Origin: Bacteriovoracaceae bacterium
GTDB taxonomy: Bacteria > Bdellovibrionota > Bacteriovoracia > Bacteriovoracales > Bacteriovoracaceae
Reading direction: 5' to 3'
Length of the DNA stretch: 33,430 nt
NCBI GenBank assembly: GCA_947448495.1
Contig: CANFNX010000014.1
Coordinates: 1-33,430 of the forward strand
In this document: positions 1-6,997 of the stretch, piece after piece
How positions within the stretch are numbered: the stretch's first letter is position 1
Layout: the number at the start of each line of letters is the position of its first letter
The notes under the pieces: generated by a model
Told to the model about the DNA's origin: nothing
The model's input: only the letters and a program-made list of their open reading frames with translations
Database searches by the model: none
Position numbers and translations under genes: made by a program

Positions 1-1
1 A

Positions 2-1204
2 GCGGGGGTACCATTCTTTTCCACAAATGGAGCAGAATTTGTAGAAATGTTTGTGGGTGTAGGAGCGGCCCGTGTTCGTGATCTTTTTGAGCAGGCGAAA
101 AATTCTGCTCCTTGTATTATCTTTATTGATGAATTGGATGCTCTCGGAAAAACGCGCCAAGTTTCTCCACTCGGTGGCAATGATGAAAAAGAACAAACAC
201 TCAATCAGTTACTAGTGGAGATGGATGGATTTGATACCACTGGTGGAATTATCATCTTGGCCGCCACCAACCGACCGGAATTGATTGATCCTGCTCTCCT
301 TCGAGCAGGACGTTTTGACCGCCAAGTCGTAGTAGACAAACCAGATAAAAAAGGGCGCGAAGACATTCTTAAAATCCACACAAAAAAAGTGAAAATGGAT
401 CCCACTGTGAGTTTGGAGGCAGTCGCGGGCCTCACACCAGGATTTTCTGGTGCTGACTTAGCGAACCTCGTGAATGAAGCGGCCCTCATTGCCACTCGCA
501 AAGAGGCCCCATTCGTTTCTCAGCATCACTTTACAGAGGCCCTCGAGCGAATGGTGGCCGGACTCGAAAGGAAAAATCGGCTTCTCAATAACCGTGAAAA
601 AGAAATTGTTGCTTATCATGAAATGGGACATGCCTTAGTTGGACACGCCTTTAACCAGGGCGAGAAAATTCATAAAGTTTCTATTATTCCCCACGGAATT
701 GGCTCGATGGGATACACCATCCAGCGTCCCACAGAAGACCGTTTTATTATGACTAAAGATGAATTAGAAAATAAAATGACCATCCTGCTTGCTGGTCGAG
801 CCGCTGAGACGCTGATCTTTTCCCATCTTTCCACTGGAGCGGAAGATGATCTTTTGAAGGCGACCCATATCGCTCGAGAAATGATTACACGTTTTGGGAT
901 GACTCAAGAACTTGGTTTTGTCACGTATGATGAAACACCCCATACTTTTCTTGAAGCGCAGGGATTTCATGCTCAGCCACACTACTCTGATCAAACAGCG
1001 CGTGAAATCGATGAAATGGTCAAAAAACTGATTTGGCGCTCTTACCACAGGGCCTATCAATTTCTTCAAGAACAAAAAGATCTGCTTGAACTCACAGCTA
1101 AGCAGTTGATGGAAAATGAAACGATGAACGAGGAAGAAATTAAAAACTTTTTTAAAAATATCCCGATCCAGCATACCCCACCTGAGATGCCTTCCTGGCA
1201 TTAA
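2..1204 (+). CDS. ftsH: ATP-dependent zinc metalloprotease FtsH, 5'-truncated by the window edge
   Basis: This is the C-terminal two thirds of FtsH, the membrane-anchored AAA+ protease that degrades misfolded membrane proteins and regulatory targets. The reading frame is open from base 2. The first visible residues ([19 protein letters not shown]) belong to the AAA pore-loop region, so the transmembrane part and the Walker A motif lie outside the window. Visible are Walker B ([12 protein letters not shown]), the second region of homology ([20 protein letters not shown]) and a zinc site at bases 617-631 reading HEMGH, where the family usually has HEAGH. The acidic third-ligand segment TGAEDDL follows. 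The tail ends in a short, weakly conserved, Pro-containing segment. It runs into the next gene after 21 bases, with no clear terminator beyond a small taactt/aagtta repeat at 1202-1216. The family call is firm; whether this is the only FtsH of the genome cannot be seen. Confidence 0.96.
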   Translation, partial: AGVPFFSTNGAEFVEMFVGVGAARVRDLFEQAKNSAPCIIFIDELDALGKTRQVSPLGGNDEKEQTLNQLLVEMDGFDTTGGIIILAATNRPELIDPALLRAGRFDRQVVVDKPDKKGREDILKIHTKKVKMDPTVSLEAVAGLTPGFSGADLANLVNEAALIATRKEAPFVSQHHFTEALERMVAGLERKNRLLNNREKEIVAYHEMGHALVGHAFNQGEKIHKVSIIPHGIGSMGYTIQRPTEDRFIMTKDELENKMTILLAGRAAETLIFSHLSTGAEDDLLKATHIAREMITRFGMTQELGFVTYDETPHTFLEAQGFHAQPHYSDQTAREIDEMVKKLIWRSYHRAYQFLQEQKDLLELTAKQLMENETMNEEEIKNFFKNIPIQHTPPEMPSWH

Positions 1205-1220
1205 CTTTTTAAGTTATGCT
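1192..1220 (+). promoter_or_regulatory. Candidate sigma-70 promoter for the HutD/Ves gene (possibly leaderless)
   Basis: TTCCTG (1192-1197), a 17-base spacer and TATGCT (1215-1220). The -10 box ends only 5 bases before the ATG at 1226, and no Shine-Dalgarno sequence fits between, so transcription would start at or next to the start codon. The -35 match is weak. Confidence 0.35.
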
Positions 1221-1225
1221 TAGGT

Positions 1226-1771
1226 ATGGCGAATATTTTTACTTCTCAACATTTTCAGATGATGCCTTGGAAAAACGGGGGCGGCTCCACACTTGAACTC
1301 ATCAAAATTCCTGATCCGCTTCAATCAGATTCGTTTCTGCTGCGTTTGTCGATCGCTTATATCCAAACCGATGGCCCTTTCTCGCTTTTTCCAGGTATTG
1401 ATCGTTGCCTGATGCTACTCCAAGGTGATGGTTTTGATCTCAACTTTACAGAGGGACAAGAAGTCACAATGAATGCCCCCTTCGTTCCTTTTTACTTTCA
1501 AGGAGAGAAGAGCATTGAATGCAAACTGGTGCAAGGAGCTTGCTATGATTTCAATGTCATGGTCAAAAGAGATTGGGCCGCTATTCACGTCAGGTGTTAC
1601 CAGTTGAAAAAAAATGACCATTATGACCGCTTTTCCAAACCAGAATGCTACGTCTATTTGACCCAGACCACACCTCTATTGATACATATTGAGCGACAAG
1701 AGACCTTTCAATATTTGATTGCTGAGGATTGTTGGGTCATCGAAACTGAAATTCACCCTAAGAGGGAATGA
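1226..1771 (+). CDS. HutD/Ves family cupin-like protein
   Basis: This 181-residue protein carries the two family hallmarks: the N-terminal PWKNGGGST segment (about residues 13-21) and the FSLFPGIDRCLMLLQG segment (about residues 50-65). HutD/Ves proteins are small bicupin-fold proteins linked to histidine utilisation or to cold-inducible functions. Their biochemical role is not settled. No hut genes are nearby, so no pathway can be assigned. The gene converges on the downstream Nudix gene and the two overlap by 19 bases at their 3' ends. The ATG at 1226 has no good ribosome binding site, and a -10-like box sits directly upstream. Confidence 0.85.
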   Translation: MANIFTSQHFQMMPWKNGGGSTLELIKIPDPLQSDSFLLRLSIAYIQTDGPFSLFPGIDRCLMLLQGDGFDLNFTEGQEVTMNAPFVPFYFQGEKSIECKLVQGACYDFNVMVKRDWAAIHVRCYQLKKNDHYDRFSKPECYVYLTQTTPLLIHIERQETFQYLIAEDCWVIETEIHPKRE

Positions 1772-2349
1772 ATTTGGGCATATTGCAAAAGCATGATGGT
1801 TTTCGCGTCTTTGATTTCGCCACTTGCCAACATCTGAATGGCCTGTTTCCAATCTAATTCAAGAACTTCAATATTTTCATGCTCATGGGCGACTCCTCCA
1901 CCTTCGCTCACCTTCATCGTGGAATCATACTCAGCGATAAAAAAAGAAATGATTTCAGTGACTGCTCCCGGCGACATGTAGGCGTCGAAAATTTTTTCCA
2001 CATGTATAGGCCTATAACCAGTTTCTTCCACAGCTTCACGCCTAATATTGAACTCCGCATCTTCACCTTGCTCTAATGATCCTGCACAGGCCTCGATCAA
2101 ATGACCATCTGGGTTTTGATTTAAATATGTCGGGAGTCGAAATTGTTTGGTGAGGATAACTTTTTGAGTCGACTTATTATAGAGAAGAATCGTTGCGCCA
2201 TTGCCGCGCTCAAGAACCTCTCTTTTCTGGCCCTGCCAAACACCAGGTGTCACCTCAAAATCAAAATTTATTTTTTGATAGGAGTACCATGTGTCAGTCA
2301 GAGTCTCTATTGAGGTTATTTTAACCCGAGAGTTTTTTGTCATCACCAT
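1753..2349 (-). CDS. nudK: Nudix hydrolase, GDP-mannose/ADP-sugar pyrophosphatase type (NudK-like)
   Basis: A complete Nudix box lies at about residues 90-112 (GSLEQGEDAEFNIRREAVEETGY), fitting GX5EX7REUXEEXGU exactly. The flanking sequence follows the NudK pattern closely: the RGNGATILLYN segment before the box, AYMSPGAVTEIISFFIAEY after it, then GGGV and the EDIEVLEL-like stretch. NudK hydrolyses GDP-mannose and related nucleotide sugars to a nucleoside monophosphate and a sugar phosphate. The start region reads GTG-ATG-GTG-ATG. I chose the ATG at 2349 because it overlaps the stop codon of the upstream gene as TGATG, which suggests translational coupling; the ATG at 2343 is equally possible. 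The exact substrate is inferred from similarity. Confidence 0.87.
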   Translation of the reverse strand: MVMTKNSRVKITSIETLTDTWYSYQKINFDFEVTPGVWQGQKREVLERGNGATILLYNKSTQKVILTKQFRLPTYLNQNPDGHLIEACAGSLEQGEDAEFNIRREAVEETGYRPIHVEKIFDAYMSPGAVTEIISFFIAEYDSTMKVSEGGGVAHEHENIEVLELDWKQAIQMLASGEIKDAKTIMLLQYAQIHSLLG

Positions 2350-3155
2350 CACTTGATTGTTAAATAAATATAAGGCTTACTCACTTTCATGCTGGCAGTT
2401 TCTTGCTTTTTCAATTGATCAAAAACCTGAGACGTGAGATCCAGGAATCCGAACTTGATTTCTGAAACTTTGACCGTCACTTTTTTAAGAGGGACTTCAT
2501 ATTTCACCGATCCACTCCCTGTCACCGTGCCAGAGATTTGAGCCTTCACGTCAACGGCGAACTGGAATTTTCCACCATTCACCTTGAAATCGACATTTTT
2601 AATCGAGACAGAACTTTTAAATTCATCATGCTTTTGATCCATGGCCATAAGTAGAGCGTTTTCTATTCCCTCTGCACCCATCGAAGAAAATCCTCCCACT
2701 TTTAAATTCATCTTTTGAATACATCCACTCAAAACTTGATCCATGATTTCAGGAAATGTGGAGATTCTATCGCAAGCAAGATTGAAATTTTTAAAATCAA
2801 TCTCCTTATCAGGTGATTGGAAACTACCAGAACTCATTGTCAGTATGGCACGCTCTTGGAAATCAAGGTTAAATGCCGAAAGCTGAATAGACTCTGCTTC
2901 TTTGATCAGTGAAGGGGGATTTTTGAATGACAGATCTTGATTCTCAACACCTTCTAAATGAATTTTAAATTCTTCTCCCACTTTCTCAACATGGACATTT
3001 TGAGTGGGATCATATTTTGCTTGATAGGAGAATGAATCAGCAGTTCCATCCCCCATAGGAGTCTGGTACTTGAAATTAAAATTTTTAATTTCTCCCTTGC
3101 TGATTTGAGCTTGGGCAAAAGGAGAGAGCATAAGAAGAGCTAGCAGGATCTTCAT
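2349..3155 (-). CDS. Exported protein of unknown function
   Basis: I do not recognise a family. The protein (268 residues) starts MKILLALLMLSPFAQAQ, a clear Sec signal peptide with an AQA cleavage site. The rest is rich in alternating hydrophobic and polar residues and in Lys/Ser/Val, as in beta-sheet periplasmic or surface proteins. It has no membrane segment and a single Cys pair (near CDR and SGC). An open frame continues upstream to a TTG, but the ATG at 3155 has a strong ribosome binding site (AAGGTG at 3162-3167, 6 bases upstream) and begins the signal peptide directly, so I place the start there. It is coupled to the nudK-like gene by a TGATG overlap, although the two products would act in different compartments. 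Confidence 0.75.
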   Translation of the reverse strand: MKILLALLMLSPFAQAQISKGEIKNFNFKYQTPMGDGTADSFSYQAKYDPTQNVHVEKVGEEFKIHLEGVENQDLSFKNPPSLIKEAESIQLSAFNLDFQERAILTMSSGSFQSPDKEIDFKNFNLACDRISTFPEIMDQVLSGCIQKMNLKVGGFSSMGAEGIENALLMAMDQKHDEFKSSVSIKNVDFKVNGGKFQFAVDVKAQISGTVTGSGSVKYEVPLKKVTVKVSEIKFGFLDLTSQVFDQLKKQETASMKVSKPYIYLTIK

Positions 3156-3195
3156 CTTAAACACCTTGGTTAAAACTTTTACCAAGTATCGGATG

Positions 3196-3224
3196 AGATA
3201 AAAATCCTAATAGGCTTTCGTCAA
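3196..3224 (-). promoter_or_regulatory. Sigma-70 promoter for the exported protein / nudK-like unit
   Basis: On the minus strand TTGACG (3224-3219) and TTATCT (3201-3196) are separated by 17 bases, about 40 bases before the start codon at 3155. The -35 region lies within an AGGCTT/AAGCCT inverted repeat (3212-3228), which may be an operator or incidental. Confidence 0.55.
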
Positions 3225-3293
3225 GCCTCTCTCAAAACAGGAAAAAGAAGTCCTTTCCATTTTTAATTTTAAATAAAGCTAAAGTTTTAAAAA

Positions 3294-3713
3294 TTAAATC
3301 CGGCTTTTTTTCAGATGACGATCGTCAACGTCACCTAACTTATAATTCAAGGCCAGTTCAAAGTACTTGGCCAGAGACTTCTTATTCAGTTCTTTTGAGC
3401 GGGCGATTCGTGAAAGAGCAAGTAACTGATCAGTGCTAAATTTATCAGAAATCAGCTTAATCAGTTCCACTTTAAAGGTTTTGAGATCTTCTTTGGTAAA
3501 GCTCAGGTCAAGGCACTCAACTTGCTCCAGTTGAGCAAAAAGTAGGATTTCCTCGTCATCAAAGATCCCATCGTCAATTTGTTCTGGAGTTTTATTGTTG
3601 TAGCTCTCAAAAATCCCTTCTGAGCGATTCAAATTCATTTGTAAAAAATCAGGAAGCTCCTGGCCCCAGGCAACGGTAGAAAATAAAAGTAATAGGCTCA
3701 ACCATTTCTTCAT
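3294..3713 (-). CDS. Small exported protein of unknown function
   Basis: This 139-residue protein begins MKKWLSLLLLFSTVAWGQ, a typical signal peptide (K-K, hydrophobic core, W-G-Q cleavage). The mature part is acidic and mostly predicted helical, with a stretch rich in Leu and Lys (roughly 75-130) and one cysteine. I recognise no domain. The start codon lacks a convincing ribosome binding site. The gene is divergent from the HD-GYP-like gene, with about 200 bases between them, and is followed downstream by the separately promoted unit at 3155. Confidence 0.7.
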   Translation of the reverse strand: MKKWLSLLLLFSTVAWGQELPDFLQMNLNRSEGIFESYNNKTPEQIDDGIFDDEEILLFAQLEQVECLDLSFTKEDLKTFKVELIKLISDKFSTDQLLALSRIARSKELNKKSLAKYFELALNYKLGDVDDRHLKKSRI

Positions 3714-3914
3714 CCCGGCATTCTAGACCCTCATTGGCCCGTTTGATCTGTCTTTGTAACTCTTTTAGGGGCATGTCTAAGAATAAGTCACTTCATGAAA
3801 CATATCATTTCAAACACTTAGACGAGCTATACGGCCCTCTCTTAATCATGATTATTAAGGCTTCTTTAATAAATTTTAAGAGTTTATCAACCGATGAGGG
3901 AGCAAGAGGATTTC

Positions 3915-5288
3915 ATGACCAGTTTTTTTGGAAAAGTGCTCGTCATCGACACTAATTTTAAATTTGTTGAAAGTATTAAAGAGGAAGGGAAACTTCTTAG
4001 CGATTACCCCTGTGTTTTCTGCAAAACCTTCACAGATGCGACACAAATTCTCAAACAAACGAAACTTAATATTCGTGTGGTTTTTATTTCCCATAAGGTT
4101 GGCGATACCAATGGGTCAGATGAATTTCATAAAATTCGTAAGATCAATGAAAAAATTCCTATTGTCCTCGTCGTCCACAACCCTGAAAGGGCCAGTAAAG
4201 ATATCGAAGAAAATAATCCAGGATTTTCCAATATCCTCAGAGGCCCTAAAAAATTTAGCACTCTGACTAACGAAATTGACCGCATGTTTACTTCGAATGA
4301 GACATGGACTGATGTTCAGGCGACTCAAGAAGCTAAAGATGTCGAACTGAGTCTGGCAGATGAAAGTTATATCTCGCTTCGACTAGATGATTTCATCATG
4401 TCTGAAAAATCTTATTTCAACGTTTTTATAAAAATAGGTCCGTCAAAATTTGTAAAAATATTGAATGCTGGTGATCCCTTGAATGAATCTGTTATTGAGA
4501 AATATTCGCAAAAGAACTTTACTCACTTCTATCTTTCCGTGGAAGAGCATAATAAGTACCTTCGCCTTTGTGAGGAAATTGCCAAACGAGACGCTCGCTC
4601 TCAGTCAGCAGAATCAAAGACGAAATTAAGAAACGTTATTAATCTGGGGTCTAACATCGCTCAAAGTTTACTTCATTCTGGTATAAACCAAGAAAAATTA
4701 GATATGGCGAACACCTTCTTGAACCATAGCGTGACTTTGATTAAAGGTATGAAGATGAAAAATGAATCACTGAAAAGATTCATCGAAACCATCGAATCAA
4801 AAGAGCATACGGCGACTGTTTCTTTTCTCGCAGGTATGATCGCAAATGAAGTTGGTATTGAATCGCTAAAGGCGATTAAAATCGTTGGAACAGCGGCGCT
4901 CTTGCACGATGTCGGTTTATATTCACTTAGTCCAGATTTTAAAGAAGAGGATTTTGAAAGCCTAAGTGAATCCAATCAAACAATCTTTAACCAACATCCC
5001 TCTTATGGTGCAGATATATTGAGAAAAAATGGTGGCTTTGATGAGGTCGTGATTCAAGCAGTTGAAATGCACCACATGCGCAGAAAAGGACTCAACGGAA
5101 CGCAACGTTCAACTAATATGACTACAGTAGCGGAGATCATTGGTGCCGCTGACGAGTTACATAACATCGTACTGACTAAGCATGCTGATGAAGTGACTAT
5201 TCAGAATTACATGAAAAAATATCTTAAAAATTTTTCGCAAGATATTGAACGAGCCGTTTTAAAAATCTTGAATAAAAAAGCCACATAA
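3915..5288 (+). CDS. Degenerate receiver plus HD-GYP-like signalling protein
   Basis: This 457-residue cytoplasmic protein appears to have three parts. Residues 5-125 look like a response-regulator receiver fold (VLVIDTNF first strand), but the acceptor position in VVFISHK holds Ser rather than Asp, so it is probably a pseudo-receiver. Residues 150-225 form a small beta-rich middle domain. Residues 290-455 carry an HD-type helical domain with H298, the HD pair at 331-332 (LLHDVGLY), H361 (NQHPSYG) and HH at 386-387. In HD-GYP c-di-GMP phosphodiesterases HH is followed by E-x-x-D-G-x-G-Y-P; here it is followed by MRRKGLNG, with no GYP. The metal ligands seem retained while the signature is lost. 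The ATG at 3915 is preferred over the one at 3894 because AAGAGG lies 5 bases before it. It could be a c-di-GMP sensor or an atypical phosphodiesterase. Confidence 0.8.
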   Translation: MTSFFGKVLVIDTNFKFVESIKEEGKLLSDYPCVFCKTFTDATQILKQTKLNIRVVFISHKVGDTNGSDEFHKIRKINEKIPIVLVVHNPERASKDIEENNPGFSNILRGPKKFSTLTNEIDRMFTSNETWTDVQATQEAKDVELSLADESYISLRLDDFIMSEKSYFNVFIKIGPSKFVKILNAGDPLNESVIEKYSQKNFTHFYLSVEEHNKYLRLCEEIAKRDARSQSAESKTKLRNVINLGSNIAQSLLHSGINQEKLDMANTFLNHSVTLIKGMKMKNESLKRFIETIESKEHTATVSFLAGMIANEVGIESLKAIKIVGTAALLHDVGLYSLSPDFKEEDFESLSESNQTIFNQHPSYGADILRKNGGFDEVVIQAVEMHHMRRKGLNGTQRSTNMTTVAEIIGAADELHNIVLTKHADEVTIQNYMKKYLKNFSQDIERAVLKILNKKAT

Positions 5289-5395
5289 CTCTTTCTTCAA
5301 CCTTAAGTTATCTTTAGTACATTTTTATTTTTAATCATGTTACTTCTTCGCCCGCTTGAACGCTTTTAAGGCGTAATAATTTGGAGGAGTCTTAG

Positions 5396-5728
5396 ATGAA
5401 CAAAAAAATTTATGTCGGAAATTTGCCTTTTTCTTCAACCAGCCAAACATTGATTGAAATGTTTTCAGCTTACGGTGAAGTCACATCATCTAAAGTCATT
5501 ATGGATCGAGACACAGGCCGTTCCAAAGGATTTGGATTTGTGGAAATGAGCAACAGTGACGAAGCTGATGCTGCTATTACCCAACTTCACGGCTCTGACT
5601 TTGGAGGAAGATCCCTTACGGTCAATGAAGCCAGAGTGACAAATGGCAAACCATCTCCCTTCCATGGGGCCCCAAAACAGGACCGAAGCGAGCAGCAACG
5701 ACCATTTCGCGCACAGTCAAACTGGTAG
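5396..5728 (+). CDS. RRM-domain RNA-binding protein (first of three)
   Basis: A single RNA recognition motif fills residues 3-82, with RNP2 KIYVGNLPF at the start and RNP1 KGFGFVEM near residues 43-50. It is the short bacterial RRM type associated with cold or general RNA chaperoning. The 110-residue product ends in a short tail with Pro/Gln/Arg but lacks the Gly-Arg-Asp repeats of its two neighbours. The ribosome binding site is very strong (GGAGGAG, 5384-5396 region). A TTCAAC-N16-TACATT pair at 5296-5323 could be its promoter. Its DNA is clearly more diverged from the other two than they are from each other, so it is probably the oldest member of the tandem set. Confidence 0.93.
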   Translation: MNKKIYVGNLPFSSTSQTLIEMFSAYGEVTSSKVIMDRDTGRSKGFGFVEMSNSDEADAAITQLHGSDFGGRSLTVNEARVTNGKPSPFHGAPKQDRSEQQRPFRAQSNW

Positions 5729-5737
5729 ACTCTAAAG

Positions 5738-5775
5738 ATTTCGATTGGTTACCTGTAATTAGGTAACCGCGAAAT
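5738..5775 (+). terminator. Long inverted repeat after the first RRM gene (possible terminator)
   Basis: The inner stem GGTTACCT/AGGTAACC (5747-5754 and 5761-5768) has a 6-base loop, with an outer stem ATTTCG/CGAAAT (5738-5743 and 5770-5775). There is only a weak T-run after it, so it may be a rho-assisted terminator, an mRNA 3' stabiliser or a protein-binding palindrome. Confidence 0.5.
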
Positions 5776-5888
5776 TTCTATCGCCTTCTCCAGTATTTGA
5801 TGTTAAAAAGTCTCATCAACGTCGTTTCAGAGAGTCCCGAGTAAAGTTACTCCATGTCCTCTAAGCGCTCCCAGGCCTCGGAGGTTTT

Positions 5889-6263
5889 ATGGGTAAGAAA
5901 ATTTATGTCGGTAATTTACCATTCTCAGCAACAAACGAATCACTTTCTGAAATGTTTGCTTCATTCGGAAAAGTTGACTCTTCAAAAATCGTAACAGACA
6001 GAGAAACTGGTCGTTCAAAAGGTTTCGGCTTTGTTGAAATGTCAGATGCTTCTGAAGCTGATGCTGCTATTGAAAAACTTAACGGTGCTGATTTCGGCGG
6101 CCGTTCTTTAACTGTTAACGAAGCTCGTCCTATGGAGCCACGTACTGGTGGTTTCGGCGGCGGCCGTGGCGGCGATCGCGGTGGTGACCGTGGTGGACGC
6201 GGTGGTTTCGGTGGTGGCCGTGGTGGCGATCGCGGTGGTGACCGTGGTGGAAACCGTTGGTAA
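5889..6263 (+). CDS. Glycine-rich RRM RNA-binding protein (second of three)
   Basis: Residues 2-80 form one RRM (RNP2 KIYVGNLPF, RNP1 KGFGFVEM). The last 36 residues before the C-terminal Arg-Trp are two tandem copies of an 18-residue unit, GGFGGGRGGDRGGDRGGR, encoded by a 54-bp tandem repeat at 6147-6254. Such RGG-like tails add non-specific RNA affinity and can promote condensation; that is family knowledge, not shown here. CGGAGG lies 7 bases before the ATG and the leader is about 160 bases long. A strong hairpin terminator follows at 6292. The 3' end is nearly identical to that of the next gene, whereas the RRM part has many synonymous and some amino-acid differences. Confidence 0.94.
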   Translation: MGKKIYVGNLPFSATNESLSEMFASFGKVDSSKIVTDRETGRSKGFGFVEMSDASEADAAIEKLNGADFGGRSLTVNEARPMEPRTGGFGGGRGGDRGGDRGGRGGFGGGRGGDRGGDRGGNRW

Positions 6264-6283
6264 TATCCAACTCTAAAAAAGTT
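6114..6283 (+). repeat. 170-bp direct repeat, copy 1 (3' end of second RRM gene)
   Basis: Bases 6114-6283 match 6758-6927 (offset 644) with a single difference, c at 6158 against t at 6802. The repeat covers the end of the RRM, the whole glycine-rich tail, the stop codon and about 20 bases beyond it. The RRM-coding DNA immediately upstream is much more diverged. Confidence 0.95.
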
Positions 6284-6291
6284 TAGATGAG

Positions 6292-6318
6292 GGCCCTCGC
6301 AAGAGGGCCTTTTTTTTT
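6292..6318 (+). terminator. Rho-independent terminator of second RRM gene
   Basis: GGCCCTC (6292-6298), a GCAA tetraloop and GAGGGCC (6303-6309) are followed by nine T residues. It lies 28 bases after the stop codon at 6263. Confidence 0.95.
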
Positions 6319-6393
6319 GCAAAAAGTTAAGCTATCGATATCTCGATGAAATACCTTACCGCAAGGCACTCTTCGACCGCTCTTTCGAAAATC

Positions 6394-6421
6394 TTGTAAG
6401 TACCTCAAATTGTGCTATCCT
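6394..6421 (+). promoter_or_regulatory. Candidate promoter of third RRM gene
   Basis: TTGTAA (6394-6399), a 16-base spacer and TATCCT (6416-6421). Transcription would begin near 6428, at a GGAG...CTCC hairpin (6429-6450), giving a leader of about 105 bases before the ATG at 6533. Long structured leaders are typical of cold-regulated RNA-binding protein genes. Confidence 0.4.
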
Positions 6422-6532
6422 AATGTGAGGAGTTATAGTAAATATTCTCCGCAATTATTTGTCGCTCGGTAGTGTTCTGGTGCTTTTGCCCTGATCCTCT
6501 GAAAGCGCGTCCCTGGCCTTAAGGAGGTTTTT

Positions 6533-6907
6533 ATGGGTAAAAAAATTTACGTTGGTAACTTACCTTTCTCAGCAACAAACGATGCTCTGAACGAATTATT
6601 TTCAAAATTCGGTTCAGTTGACTCGGCTAAAATCGTAATGGACAGAGACACTGGCCGTTCTAAAGGTTTTGGCTTTGTTGAGATGTCGACAGACGATCAA
6701 GCTGCAGCTGCTATTGATAAACTCAATGGTTCAGATATGGGCGGTCGTAATCTTGTTGTTAACGAAGCTCGTCCTATGGAGCCACGTACTGGTGGTTTCG
6801 GTGGCGGCCGTGGCGGCGATCGCGGTGGTGACCGTGGTGGACGCGGTGGTTTCGGTGGTGGCCGTGGTGGCGATCGCGGTGGTGACCGTGGTGGAAACCG
6901 TTGGTAA
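6533..6907 (+). CDS. Glycine-rich RRM RNA-binding protein (third of three)
   Basis: This is a close paralogue of the preceding gene: 124 residues, one RRM (RNP2 KIYVGNLPF, RNP1 KGFGFVEM) and the same two-unit GGFGGGRGGDRGGDRGG tail ending in Arg-Trp. The ribosome binding site is the textbook AAGGAGG, 6 bases before the ATG, suggesting high expression. It has its own candidate promoter at 6394 and its own terminator at 6934, so the three RRM genes are probably separate transcripts. The RRM half differs from copy two at many third positions and some residues (for example ALNELFSKFGSV against SLSEMFASFGKV), but the tail DNA is almost identical, which points to recent gene conversion of the 3' part. 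Confidence 0.94.
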   Translation: MGKKIYVGNLPFSATNDALNELFSKFGSVDSAKIVMDRDTGRSKGFGFVEMSTDDQAAAAIDKLNGSDMGGRNLVVNEARPMEPRTGGFGGGRGGDRGGDRGGRGGFGGGRGGDRGGDRGGNRW

Positions 6908-6927
6908 TATCCAACTCTAAAAAAGTT
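6758..6927 (+). repeat. 170-bp direct repeat, copy 2 (3' end of third RRM gene)
   Basis: Partner of the repeat at 6114-6283, with one mismatch (6802). It also contains the internal 54-bp tandem duplication encoding the glycine-rich units. Confidence 0.95.
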
Positions 6928-6933
6928 AAAATT

Positions 6934-6959
6934 AAGGCCCTCGCAAGAGGGCCTTTTTT
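6934..6959 (+). terminator. Rho-independent terminator of third RRM gene
   Basis: AAGGCCCTC (6934-6942), a GCAA tetraloop and GAGGGCCTT (6947-6955), running into a T-run. It has the same core as the terminator after the second RRM gene, consistent with duplication of gene plus terminator. Confidence 0.95.
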
Positions 6960-6997
6960 ATTTCCCTTTCTCTCGTGATTGATGTTCTAATAGGCCC

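Noticed and set aside
3208-3228. GC-N10-CC spacing on the minus strand, considered as a fifth sigma-54 site
   Set aside because: Only the GG and GC spacing fits; the flanking bases (AGGCTTG, AAGCC) do not match TGGCAC/TTGC, and a TTGACG-N17-TTATCT sigma-70 promoter overlaps it.
3734-3955. 73-residue plus-strand frame between two divergent genes
   Set aside because: No ribosome binding site, signal peptide or domain, and it runs into the start of the HD-GYP-like gene in another frame.
6147-6254. Tandem 54-bp repeats considered as CRISPR or satellite repeats
   Set aside because: They are in frame, encode a glycine-rich protein tail and have no spacers between units.
5903-6322. Long minus-strand frame opposite the glycine-rich RRM gene (139 residues, Pro/Arg rich)
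   Set aside because: It is the mirror image of the GGT/CGT-rich repeat codons and has no ribosome binding site; the plus-strand RRM gene explains the DNA.
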